A stretch of DNA of 64,000 nucleotides, from assembly GCA_965220425.1 (NCBI GenBank), contig OZ244830.1:2914001-2978000 (forward strand), read 5' to 3'. The translations under genes were made by a program, and so were the position numbers. Each line of letters starts with the position of its first letter. Position 1 is the first letter of the stretch. The notes below the pieces were generated by a model, which was given only the letters and a program-made list of their open reading frames with translations, searched no databases and was not told the DNA's origin. Below, piece by piece: positions 16,623 to 24,990 of the stretch. This DNA comes from Azophilus sp965220425 (GTDB taxonomy: Bacteria; Pseudomonadota; Gammaproteobacteria; Pseudomonadales; Azotimanducaceae).

Positions 16623-18812
16623 ATGTTCCACCGAGGGCTTCGGGTCGTTTTGCTGTTGCTATTGTTGCTGCCTATCGCATGCGCCGAGAAGCCCGCCACC
16701 GAGCCCGCCACCGAGACGCCGGCCACCGAGACGCGCATCGGCGACGTGACCGAGGCACGCGTTCTCCGCGAGGCCGCATCCGGTGAGAACTGGCTAGTGA
16801 ACGGGGGGCGTTTCAGCGGCGAGCACTTCAGCCCCTTGAAGCGGATCGCCGACGGCAATGTCGATCGACTGGGATTGGCGTGGTTCGCCGATATTCCAAG
16901 CTTCACGCTCGTGGCGGAGCCCATCGTCGTGGACGGCATCGTCTACCTGAGCGGCTCGCTGAACCGGGTCTTCGCCCTCGATGCGGGAAGCGGCGGGATG
17001 TTGTGGCAGTTCGATCCCGAGATTCACCTGGAATACAGCCAGGGCGCCGCCTACGGTGCCCGGATGAACCGCGGCGTCGCGGTGTGGGAGGGGCGCGTCT
17101 ACATCGGCACCGGGGCGTGCACGTTGATCGCCCTCGATGCGGCCAACGGAACCCGGCTCTGGGAGTCTCCCGTCTGCGATCCGCGCGAAGGCTGGGGCGC
17201 GCACGTCCGCGGGGCGCCGCGCGTCGGCGGCGGCAAGGTTTACATCGGCTACTCCGGCTCCACGAGTGCGCGTGGCTCGCTCGTCGCCTTCGACTCCGAG
17301 AGCGGCGCAGAAGCCTGGAGGTTCTGGACGGTCCCGGGCGATCCGGCCAAGGGCTTCGAAACGCCGGAGCTTGAGCGCGCTGCCGAGACCTGGACCGATG
17401 GCTGGTCGGAGTTGGGCGGCGGCGCGGTGTGGGAAGGTATCCGCTACGACCCGGTCACGAAGAGCGTGTTCTTCGGTACCGCGGCCGCCGGTCCCCTGAA
17501 CCCGAACCTGCGCGGCGCGGGCGATGCCCTCTTCACGAACAGCATCATCGCCGTGGACGCCGAGACCGGGAAATACAAGTGGCACTACCAAACGGTACCC
17601 GAGGGCGCCTGGGACTACGACGCCACCATGCCCCTGATCGTTGTGGATCTGGAGTATGCTGGGGAGCGCGAGGGGCCTGCCCCTGGCACAAAAGAGCCCC
17701 GGCGCGTCGTCATGCAGGCGCCCAAGAACGGCTTCTTCTACGTGCTCGACGCGCGCACGGGCGAACTCCTGGCCGCGGACCCGATCGTCGAGGTCACCTG
17801 GGCGACCCATGTCGACATGGCCACGGGCCGCCCCGCCGTGGCGCCGGGCGCGCGCTTTTACGCCAACGAGATCCCCGAGCAGCCCGTCCGCCTCGTGCCC
17901 CAGCCCGGCGGGGGCCATAACTGGCACCCCATGAGCTACAGCCCGCTGACGGGGCTCGTCTACCTTCCGACGACGGAGCTGGCCGCCAACTTCTCCGCCC
18001 GCGGGCCCTCCCAGTGGCACTACGAGGCAGTGCCGCCCAAGTGGCCATCCGAGGGCTACGGCTACGATGAGAAGCTCCCCCCGGACATCGGCCAGCTCAA
18101 AGCCTGGGATCCCGTGAAGCGCGAGGCGCGCTGGACGGTCCCGCACCCGAGTTCCTGGAACGGCGGTGTGCTCTCCACGGCAGGCAACCTGGTCTTCCAA
18201 GGTACGGCGGGAGGAGAATTCCGGGCCTATCGGGCAGACACCGGTGACCTCCTGTACTCGCGCAAGACCGGCACCTCGATCCTGGCAGGCCCGGTCACCT
18301 TCCAGTTCGGCGATGAGCAGTATGTACTGGTGACGGCCGGCATCGGCGGAGGGTTCGGTATCATGCTCGCACCGTACACTTCGACCCTGGATGCGCAGGG
18401 GCCTTCGCGCCTTTTTGCCTTCAAGTTGGGCGGCAAGGCACAGATGCCGGCGCTCCGGGATTTCACGCCCGTGCCAGAGCCGCCGGAGCGCAGCGCGAGG
18501 TTCGAGCAGATCGGGCAGGGCGCGGAGTTGTACTACAAACACACCTGCAGACTCTGCCACGGGAAAAAGGCGATCGGTGTCGCGCGGCAAATGGACGCAG
18601 CCGATTCCGGGCGTCTGCATGGGGCGCTTCCGGACCTGCGCTACATGAGCGCCGAGACCCACGCACAGTGGCCGGCCATCGTGCTCGGCGGCAGCCGCAA
18701 GCACCTCGGCATGCCCGCCTTCCACGACTCCATGAGCGCCGAGGACTCCGAGGCCATCCGCGCCTTCGTCATCGACCAGGCCTGGAAGCTCTACGAGAGG
18801 TCGCAGCATTGA
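16623..18812 (+). CDS. PQQ-dependent dehydrogenase with C-terminal cytochrome c domain
   Basis: 729 residues. The lipoprotein-type signal ends in LPIAC and is followed by a short Ala-Thr-Glu-Pro repeat linker. Residues ~50-610 are an eight-bladed PQQ propeller (repeated W-motif ends such as ALDAGSGGMLWQFD, VDAETGKYKWHYQ; WDYDAT active-site strand). Residues ~625-725 are a cytochrome c domain with CRLCH (C642, C645, H646) and a late axial Met in HLGMPAF. This is the quinohaemoprotein alcohol dehydrogenase plan, oxidising alcohols in the periplasm and passing electrons to the respiratory chain. Metal-site residues differ: the usual Glu strand reads GYSGSTSARGS and the usual GTGNGSPWN reads GTAAAGPLN, while the active-site Asp and an Asp two residues on are kept. 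Confidence 0.85.
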   Translation: MFHRGLRVVLLLLLLLPIACAEKPATEPATETPATETRIGDVTEARVLREAASGENWLVNGGRFSGEHFSPLKRIADGNVDRLGLAWFADIPSFTLVAEPIVVDGIVYLSGSLNRVFALDAGSGGMLWQFDPEIHLEYSQGAAYGARMNRGVAVWEGRVYIGTGACTLIALDAANGTRLWESPVCDPREGWGAHVRGAPRVGGGKVYIGYSGSTSARGSLVAFDSESGAEAWRFWTVPGDPAKGFETPELERAAETWTDGWSELGGGAVWEGIRYDPVTKSVFFGTAAAGPLNPNLRGAGDALFTNSIIAVDAETGKYKWHYQTVPEGAWDYDATMPLIVVDLEYAGEREGPAPGTKEPRRVVMQAPKNGFFYVLDARTGELLAADPIVEVTWATHVDMATGRPAVAPGARFYANEIPEQPVRLVPQPGGGHNWHPMSYSPLTGLVYLPTTELAANFSARGPSQWHYEAVPPKWPSEGYGYDEKLPPDIGQLKAWDPVKREARWTVPHPSSWNGGVLSTAGNLVFQGTAGGEFRAYRADTGDLLYSRKTGTSILAGPVTFQFGDEQYVLVTAGIGGGFGIMLAPYTSTLDAQGPSRLFAFKLGGKAQMPALRDFTPVPEPPERSARFEQIGQGAELYYKHTCRLCHGKKAIGVARQMDAADSGRLHGALPDLRYMSAETHAQWPAIVLGGSRKHLGMPAFHDSMSAEDSEAIRAFVIDQAWKLYERSQH

Positions 18813-18901
18813 CGCGCAGTAACCGCAATTCGTGCATGTGAGTTGCGACGCCCGGGGCAGGGGCAACTACGCGTAGCGAACAACGCCTGGTTTCAGGAAT
18901 A

Positions 18902-19015
18902 AAGTGGGCTTGTGGTGCTTGCCTTGCGGCACCTTTGAGGCTCGTGCTTGCGCCCATCGCATAAGGAAGCCAAGCCCGCCTGGCGTGCCGGAAGGCAAGC
19001 ACGGCAGGCCCGCTC
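18902..19015. repeat. MITE-like dispersed repeat, copy A
   Basis: About 114 bp with inverted ends: the left arm gtgggcttgtggtgcttgcc matches the reverse complement of the right arm ggcaagcacggcaggcccgc with few mismatches. The centre contains cctttgaggctcgtgcttgc. Related copies lie at 37230-37316 and 58733-58940. No coding potential; it sits between the PQQ gene and the receptor terminator. Confidence 0.75.
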
Positions 19016-19030
19016 GCAGTCCAGTCAGCG

Positions 19031-19074
19031 AAAAAAATCAGGCACCGTCCCGGGCAGTATCTGGCCCGGGACGG
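19031..19074 (-). terminator. Intrinsic terminator of the second TonB receptor gene
   Basis: On the minus strand an 11-bp perfect stem (ccgtcccgggc / gcccgggacgg, 19045-19074, 8-base loop) is followed within a few bases by a run of seven T (19031-19037 as A on the plus strand). It lies ~30 bases after the receptor stop codon at 19103, the right place for a rho-independent terminator. Confidence 0.85.
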
Positions 19075-19102
19075 CTCGTTGTGCGCCTTGACGCCTAAGC
19101 GG

Positions 19103-21523
19103 TCAGTTCCCGCTGCCGAAGGAAACCTGCAGGCCGATGATCCGTGGGCGCGCATAAACATTGGAGACCATGCCACCGAAACTGCGGCGGTTGACCTTGT
19201 CCAGGATGACCACGTCGTCGAACACGTTGTCAACGAAGATCGACGCCGTCCAGCGCCGGTCGGTCTGGCTGCTGATGCTGAAGCGCAGGCTGGTCAGATC
19301 GTACTTGGGCATGGACAAATCGTTCGGCGGCTGGATGAACTGCTTGGCGACGCGCTGATGGTCCACGCGCAAACGGCCTTCGAGGTCGGCCGGAAGGTTG
19401 AACCGGTAATCGACGCTGGCCGATAAGCTCCATTTCGGGGCATAGATGAGTTTGGAGTTTTTCGGCACCTGATAGGAGGAGCTTTGCACGATGTCTTCGT
19501 CCGTCTCGGACTCGTTGATGTCCCCGGCCAAGCGCAGCAGCAACCCGTCGACCAGCTCCCAGTTGAACTCCAGCTCGATTCCCTGGCTGTGGGCGTCTCC
19601 GACGTTGTCGTTATATTGCGGGATGGCCAGCACCGCGAGCTCCGGGTCCCAGACCGTCGTGATCATGTCCGTCCACTTCTGATAGTAGGCGGCGGCGATC
19701 ACCTGGGCGCGGCCGTCGGCGAGGCTCAGCTTGGCGCCAAGCTCGAAGTTTTCTAGCTTGTCGCCATCGAAGAGCAGGGCCCTCAGAAATAATTCCTGAT
19801 GCTCTGGCGGCGTGACGCCGTCGACGCTTGTGTTGCGGCGGTTGAATTCGATCGTGTTGTTGACGCCGCCCTGACGATAGCCGCTGGCGTACCTGAAATA
19901 GAATAGCTGATCGTCCGTGGGCTGCCACGACAGCGTGGCCTTCGGCGACACCACGGTGTCTTCGATCTTGTAGCCCCCCCAATCGAATCTCTGCTTCAGG
20001 TTGGACACCCGGGCGCCGGCCGTGATCGACAAGGCATCCGTGAGCGCGTAGGTGGCTTCTCCGAAGCCTGAGATCTCATCAAACGTGTTCAGGTAGGTTT
20101 CGTTGGGGTCAAAGCCTTGTACAATCGGCGGCGAGTTCATGTAGGGCAGCCACAGTTGCTCGATCCACTCGCGGCCGGGGTTCCAATTCCCCAGTTGCTG
20201 GTCCCGCCGCAGGTCATCGCTGGTCTTGAAGAATATCCCCGCCGTCCACAGCAACGGACCGTCGGTATTGGACACCAGGCGAACTTCCTGGATGAACCGT
20301 TCGGTGTCCGCTTGGCTGTCGAGGCCGTAGGCCGACATGCTGCGCATGTCGCCAGCCGGACAGAAGCCCCAGAAACTGTAGGGGCCGGCCTCCGGCGTGT
20401 AGGGCGTGCAGGGGGACGGTAACGGGTTGCCGGCCAAAAGATGCGGCAAATTGATCAGGTAGCCGTAAACCGCGTCGAGGAAGAGGACCGCGCCTGGGTC
20501 AATCTCCCACATCCTGCGGGCGAAGCGGTCGAGGTAGGACGTCACCGAGGTCAGCGTGGCGAAGCCGAAGTCGTAGTCGAGCCGCAGGCTGAAGAGGTTT
20601 ACCTCGTCCTCGGAGCTGGCCGGGTTCTGCGTCACGCGTGGGTTCAGGTTTTCCTCGTAGGGCTCGTAAGCGATCGCGCTACTATCTTGGTACGAGTCCA
20701 CTATCAGGATGGACGCCGTGGCGGTGAACCGCTCGGTCGGCCACCACTTGGCGGAAATGCGCCCGCCGGTGGATCGTACGGAGTTGATGTCCTCCTCGGC
20801 CGGCGTGACGTTGTTCTTGTCGATCCATCCGGCGGCATCGTCATGGAATGCCAGAAGGCGTACGGCGAAGTTCTCCGCCAGGGGGATGTTGACCATCCCG
20901 TCGACACGATAGCTGGAGTCTCCGGATTCGTTCTGCAGGAACCCGGCGACTTGCACGCGGTAATCCAGCCCGGACGGATCCGGCTCGTTGTAGATGTAGC
21001 GGACGGTGCCGCCCTGGGAGCCTTCCCCGAACAGGGTGCCTTGCGGCCCTTTCAGCACTTCCACGCGCTGCACGTCGAACAGCGAGCCGCCGAATTGCCG
21101 GATCGGGCCGAGGGCCGAGGTCATGGGCGTTTGGTCGACGTAGACGGCGACGGTGGCAGCGGTCTGGCGGGTGGAGGTCTGCCCGGTCTGGGACGTGACG
21201 CCGCGGATCGCAATGCGATTGCTGCCGGTTGGTCCGCCGGCCGCGTTGACGCCGGGCAGCGCCCGGTACAGGCCCAGGACATCGGTGGCCCCGAGCTGCT
21301 CGATCGCATCCGCATCGACGGCGCTGATCGACACCGCCGTGTCCATCAGGCTGGTCTCCCGATAGGTGGCCGTGACGATGATTTCCTCGATCAGACCTCG
21401 TTCGTCGGCCGCATCGGCGGCCGACTCTGTTTCGGCGGTCGCCGTTCCCACCCACATGGCGGCGAGCGCCGCGGCGCCGAACAGGACGACTCCGTGGCGC
21501 TTGATTGTTTCGCTGAACTTCAC
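19103..21523 (-). CDS. TonB-dependent outer-membrane receptor
   Basis: About 806 residues from the GTG at 21523, chosen for the GGAGGAG eight bases upstream and the signal peptide it gives (VKFSETIKRHG ... TATAE); the frame is open to 21592. A TonB-box-like EEIIVTATYR is followed by the plug (SISAVDADAIEQLG, RVEVLKGPQGTLFGEGSQGGTVRYI) and a long barrel; the C-terminus is RIIGLQVSFGSGN, so the usual final Phe is followed by four extra residues. It is divergent from the first deacylase gene, with a shared 226-bp promoter region, and is the likely uptake gate for the catabolic island. Substrate unknown. Confidence 0.93.
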   Translation of the reverse strand: MKFSETIKRHGVVLFGAAALAAMWVGTATAETESAADAADERGLIEEIIVTATYRETSLMDTAVSISAVDADAIEQLGATDVLGLYRALPGVNAAGGPTGSNRIAIRGVTSQTGQTSTRQTAATVAVYVDQTPMTSALGPIRQFGGSLFDVQRVEVLKGPQGTLFGEGSQGGTVRYIYNEPDPSGLDYRVQVAGFLQNESGDSSYRVDGMVNIPLAENFAVRLLAFHDDAAGWIDKNNVTPAEEDINSVRSTGGRISAKWWPTERFTATASILIVDSYQDSSAIAYEPYEENLNPRVTQNPASSEDEVNLFSLRLDYDFGFATLTSVTSYLDRFARRMWEIDPGAVLFLDAVYGYLINLPHLLAGNPLPSPCTPYTPEAGPYSFWGFCPAGDMRSMSAYGLDSQADTERFIQEVRLVSNTDGPLLWTAGIFFKTSDDLRRDQQLGNWNPGREWIEQLWLPYMNSPPIVQGFDPNETYLNTFDEISGFGEATYALTDALSITAGARVSNLKQRFDWGGYKIEDTVVSPKATLSWQPTDDQLFYFRYASGYRQGGVNNTIEFNRRNTSVDGVTPPEHQELFLRALLFDGDKLENFELGAKLSLADGRAQVIAAAYYQKWTDMITTVWDPELAVLAIPQYNDNVGDAHSQGIELEFNWELVDGLLLRLAGDINESETDEDIVQSSSYQVPKNSKLIYAPKWSLSASVDYRFNLPADLEGRLRVDHQRVAKQFIQPPNDLSMPKYDLTSLRFSISSQTDRRWTASIFVDNVFDDVVILDKVNRRSFGGMVSNVYARPRIIGLQVSFGSGN

Positions 21524-21644
21524 TGCATTCTCCTCCGTCTGACTGGTCTGGTGCGCGTTCATGGGCGCCGGTACGAACGACCTGGCGCCCAAGCCCTTGC
21601 TTTACAGCAACGCGCCGGGCTGGGGGACCGGCAATTAAGTCCGT

Positions 21645-21677
21645 TTTTGCATGGATCGTCAAGTATCGAAATGCTGG
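21645..21677. promoter_or_regulatory. Upstream motif shared by both deacylase copies (copy 1)
   Basis: A stretch including gcatggatcgtcaagt and ending aaatgctg lies ~105 bases before deacylase copy 1 and ~120 bases before the divergent receptor. Nearly the same string (gcatgaatcgtcaagt ... gaatgctg) lies before deacylase copy 2 at 26823-26855. It may be an operator or promoter part carried along in the duplication; its conservation could also just reflect recent copying. Confidence 0.4.
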
Positions 21678-21749
21678 ATGGGACGTCAATGTTGCGCAAT
21701 TCTACACTGCCAGCGTAGTATGAAAGGTTGCTCAGGGTGAGAGAGAAAT

Positions 21750-23450
21750 ATGTCGACCTATGACCTTTTGTTGAAGGGTGGGGTGGTCATCGATGGGCTG
21801 CGTACGCCCCGTTTTACCTCGGATGTCGCCATCGCCGATGGCCGCATCGCGCAGATCGGCGGTATCGCCGAATCGGAAGCCGCGCGGGTGATCGATGCGC
21901 GAGACCTGATCGTCGCCCCCGGGTTCGTGGATCTGCACACCCACTACGATTCCCAGGTATTCTGGGACCCCTACTGCACCCTGTCCGGCTGGCATGGGGT
22001 CACATCCGTCGCTATCGGCAACTGCGGCTTCGGCTTTGCGCCGGTGAAACCGGAACACCGGGAACGGGCCATGCTCACCATGGAACGCAACGAAGCCGTG
22101 CGCGTCAAGACCATGGCGGCGGGCATGCCCTGGGACTGGGAAACCTATCCCGAATTCCTCGACAGCCTGGAACGGACGCCGAAGGGGCTGAACATGCTCT
22201 CCTACGGCAGCCTCAATCCTCTGATGGCCTATGTCATGGGCCACCAGACCGCCAAGGAGCGCCCCGCCAACGCCGAGGAACGCGTCGCAATGTGCGCCAT
22301 GCTGGGCGAGATGATGGATGTCGGCGCCTGCGGCTTCTCCGCCCAGTTGCTCGGCCCGACCTCGATACAGCGCGACTATGACGGCACGCCCATGATCACC
22401 GACATGATGTCGCCGGACGACCTGATCGCGTTCGCCGGGGTACTGCGCGAGAAGGGCCGGGGCATCATCCAGGTGCTCGGCGCCGACCAGGAACTGACGG
22501 AGAAGCTCTGCGAGGTGAGCGGCCGTCCCGTGATCTGGAATACACTGGTGCTTCACGCCGACCAGCACGGCCTTACCTACGGCTACTACAAGGACAAGCT
22601 GCGCTGGCTCGAGGACGCCAACCGCCGCGGCCGGCGCATATTCGCCCAGACCGTCACGGCGCAGAACAACTACGAGTTCTCGCTGGACGAGTGGAACCTG
22701 TTCGACACCATCCCGGCCTGGCGCGAGATTACCATGGGCTCCACGGCAGAGCGCATGCGCAAGATGCGCGATGAGGACCTGCGCCAGGCGGTGCGCGACA
22801 GCTACAAGCCGCAACCCCTGGTGGGGGCGCTCACCACCGCCATCCCGGATGTATACATCGGCGAGGGTTTCTCGGACGAGGTGCGCTCGCTCGAGGGGAT
22901 GACCGTGGGCGAACTGGCCGAGCGGGACAACAAGCATCCCGTCGACGTGATGCTCGATGTGGCGCTTGTGGACGACTTGAAGACGATGTTCGTCACGCCG
23001 CCCCAGGAGATCGACATGGAGGCGATGCGCGAGATGGCCAATTCGCCGTTCGCGCTGCCCGGCATTTCCGACGGCGGCGCGCACATGAAATTCCTGACCA
23101 TGGGGCGCTATCCCACGGAATTCCTGACCCATCTCGTGCGCGAGAACGACATCATGGATCTGGAGCAGGCGCACTGGCGGCTGTCCGGCTACCCTGCTCT
23201 GGCCGCCGGCTTCAAGGATCGGGGCTTCCTGCGCGAAGGCGCGCCCGCGGACCTCAACGTCTACGACTACGATGCCCTTGAAGTGCTGCCGACAGAACGC
23301 CTTTACGACTTCCCGGCCGGCGACTGGCGCCTGGCGCAGAAGGCCGCCGGCTACCGGTACACCATCGTCAACGGCGAGATCACCTTCGAGGACGGCGAAT
23401 GTACGGGTGCGACGCCGGGCCGGTTGTTGCGCCATGGCCAAACCACTTGA
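21750..23450 (+). CDS. N-acyl-D-amino-acid deacylase-type amidohydrolase (copy 1)
   Basis: 566 residues of the amidohydrolase-3/D-aminoacylase family. The N-terminal beta-sandwich segment (DLLLKGGVVIDGLRTPRF) leads to the metal motif PGFVDLHTHYD (H-x-H), a GVTSVAIGNCGFGFAP strand with the family Cys, the metal-ligand strand around NTLVLHADQHG and SDGGAHMKFL, and the C-terminal sandwich (GAPADLNVYDYDALEVLP, GRLLRHG). The family hydrolyses N-acyl amide bonds of D-amino acids or related lactams and amides; the exact substrate here is open. No signal peptide, so cytoplasmic. It is divergent from the TonB receptor. A second copy at 26992 is identical over long DNA blocks. Confidence 0.88.
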   Translation: MSTYDLLLKGGVVIDGLRTPRFTSDVAIADGRIAQIGGIAESEAARVIDARDLIVAPGFVDLHTHYDSQVFWDPYCTLSGWHGVTSVAIGNCGFGFAPVKPEHRERAMLTMERNEAVRVKTMAAGMPWDWETYPEFLDSLERTPKGLNMLSYGSLNPLMAYVMGHQTAKERPANAEERVAMCAMLGEMMDVGACGFSAQLLGPTSIQRDYDGTPMITDMMSPDDLIAFAGVLREKGRGIIQVLGADQELTEKLCEVSGRPVIWNTLVLHADQHGLTYGYYKDKLRWLEDANRRGRRIFAQTVTAQNNYEFSLDEWNLFDTIPAWREITMGSTAERMRKMRDEDLRQAVRDSYKPQPLVGALTTAIPDVYIGEGFSDEVRSLEGMTVGELAERDNKHPVDVMLDVALVDDLKTMFVTPPQEIDMEAMREMANSPFALPGISDGGAHMKFLTMGRYPTEFLTHLVRENDIMDLEQAHWRLSGYPALAAGFKDRGFLREGAPADLNVYDYDALEVLPTERLYDFPAGDWRLAQKAAGYRYTIVNGEITFEDGECTGATPGRLLRHGQTT

Positions 23451-23606
23451 TCAGGAGCGCAGTGCAGCGTTCGTTCCGCGTGCGTCCCGAGCACTCTGCA
23501 ATGCCGGTGTGACGGGCCGCGCCATGTGGGGGCGGCGGCCGAAGCAGAGGTATAACAAGAGAGACCAGAGCAGCGCCAAAAGGACAGACAACGGCCGGGG
23601 ACATTG

Positions 23607-24602
23607 ATGGAAGCGAAGGAACGACCGGTGCCGGGAGCGGACGAGGCGCGCTCCGTCGATCCGCTCAAACGGGTGTGGCAGGAGATATCCGCACTCAGGC
23701 TTGAGCCCTATGTGGCCGACCTCGATGTGCACGGCTTCACCATCATTCCTCCCTCCATTGCATCGCCAAATGGCTTGGCGGACCGCCTGCTCGCAGCCGT
23801 GCTCGACGTGGCCGAACGGCGTCGGCGTGTGCGCCCCGACCTTGCGACCGGCGCGACCCATGCGGGTTTCGCCGGACGCTACGCCACCGGAGACGGCGAT
23901 TCCCCCTGGGGCGACCTGCTGCACGCGCTCATCTTCGAGGGGCCGGTGTTCGAGGAAGCCCTGATGAACCCGGTGTTGCTGGCGATGACCACCTACCTCT
24001 GTGGCTACAGCGTGGTGCTCTCCAGCATGGGCGCCTTCCTCAAGGGGCCGAACAAGACCTGTTTCGGCCTGCACTGCGACACGCTGCTGCCGCCGCCGCT
24101 GCCGCCCCAGGCGCTGGTCTGCAACGCCACCTACGTGCTGACCGATTTCAACCGGGAAAACGGGTCCACCGCATTCCTGCCCGGCAGCCACAGGTGGTGC
24201 AGGGGGCCGCGGTCGCAGGAGGCGGAAATCGGCGAGGGCGGCAATCCCGACGCGATCGCCGTGGAGGCGGAACCCGGCGCCATGATCGTTTGGCACGGCA
24301 ACACCTGGCACGGCGCCTTCAACCGCCGGGCGCCGGGGCTGCGCGTGAGCATTCCCGTGCTGATGGCGCGACCGGCCATGCGCACGGAAGAGGATCTCTT
24401 CGGGCGCATTCCCGATGAGGCATTACAGCGCAACTCGCAGCGCTTCGCCTATCTGGTGCAGCAGGGCATCATCTACGGATTTCACTCCGATGAGAGCGCG
24501 GAAGCGCGCGTCACCCGGGCAACCCGGCAACTCATCACCTACAACGATGAAAGCGGCGGCGTGATAACCATGAACCGGCTGCGCATGAACCTCTACGGCT
24601 GA
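23607..24602 (+). CDS. Phytanoyl-CoA dioxygenase (PhyH) family protein
   Basis: 331 residues from ATG 23607. The Fe(II)/2-oxoglutarate oxygenase core is visible: GLHCDT supplies H-x-D, GSTAFLPGSHRW is the PhyH signature strand, and WHGNTWHGAFNRRAPGLRVSI supplies the distal His and the 2-oxoglutarate Arg. PhyH-like enzymes hydroxylate acyl-CoA or other hydrophobic small molecules. The gene follows deacylase copy 1 by ~155 bases on the same strand. Its 3' end is duplicated at 28775-28990 after deacylase copy 2, so it was part of the duplicated unit. Confidence 0.85.
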   Translation: MEAKERPVPGADEARSVDPLKRVWQEISALRLEPYVADLDVHGFTIIPPSIASPNGLADRLLAAVLDVAERRRRVRPDLATGATHAGFAGRYATGDGDSPWGDLLHALIFEGPVFEEALMNPVLLAMTTYLCGYSVVLSSMGAFLKGPNKTCFGLHCDTLLPPPLPPQALVCNATYVLTDFNRENGSTAFLPGSHRWCRGPRSQEAEIGEGGNPDAIAVEAEPGAMIVWHGNTWHGAFNRRAPGLRVSIPVLMARPAMRTEEDLFGRIPDEALQRNSQRFAYLVQQGIIYGFHSDESAEARVTRATRQLITYNDESGGVITMNRLRMNLYG

Positions 24603-24629
24603 CCGCAGCGCAGAGGAGCCGGGGCGGCA

Positions 24630-24842
24630 ATGGCCTGGCTCGAATGGAACAAGCCCGAGTTGACCAATTCCTCGCGGCACCTGATCGACGCTTCCGCCAA
24701 ATACGAGACAGGCCCGATGAGGATCAGCGTGTTCGGCCGCAACCTGGCCAAAGAAGACGCCTATGGCATCGGCTTTTACGTCGCCGGGCTGTGCAGCTAC
24801 GCTGCCACCCGCGCACCGCGCACCATCGGCGTGAAAAACTGA
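24630..24842 (+). pseudogene. TonB-dependent receptor C-terminal remnant
   Basis: The 70-codon frame reads LIDASAKYETGPMRISVFGRNLAKEDAYGIGFYVAGL ... RAPRTIGVKN. This is the last two or three barrel strands of a TonB receptor (the S-V-x-G-R-N-L and PRTIG motifs), without the rest and without the terminal aromatic residue. It is probably the tail of a receptor removed by deletion, consistent with a receptor having once belonged to this cassette. Confidence 0.75.
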
Positions 24843-24990
24843 GTTACCGAGTTCTTACACGGGACTAGGCGGACGCCGCGGCGCGACTCATCGAAGGCCG
24901 CTGGTGTTGTCGTCGACGGGGGCGGACGCGACCGGCACGGACGCCCGAGCGGAACGCCATGGGGCACGCCGGGGTCGAAACTCGCATGGC

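Noticed and set aside
16794..18866. 690-codon antisense frame over the PQQ dehydrogenase
   Set aside because: High-GC shadow frame, composition unlike a protein, no start signal.
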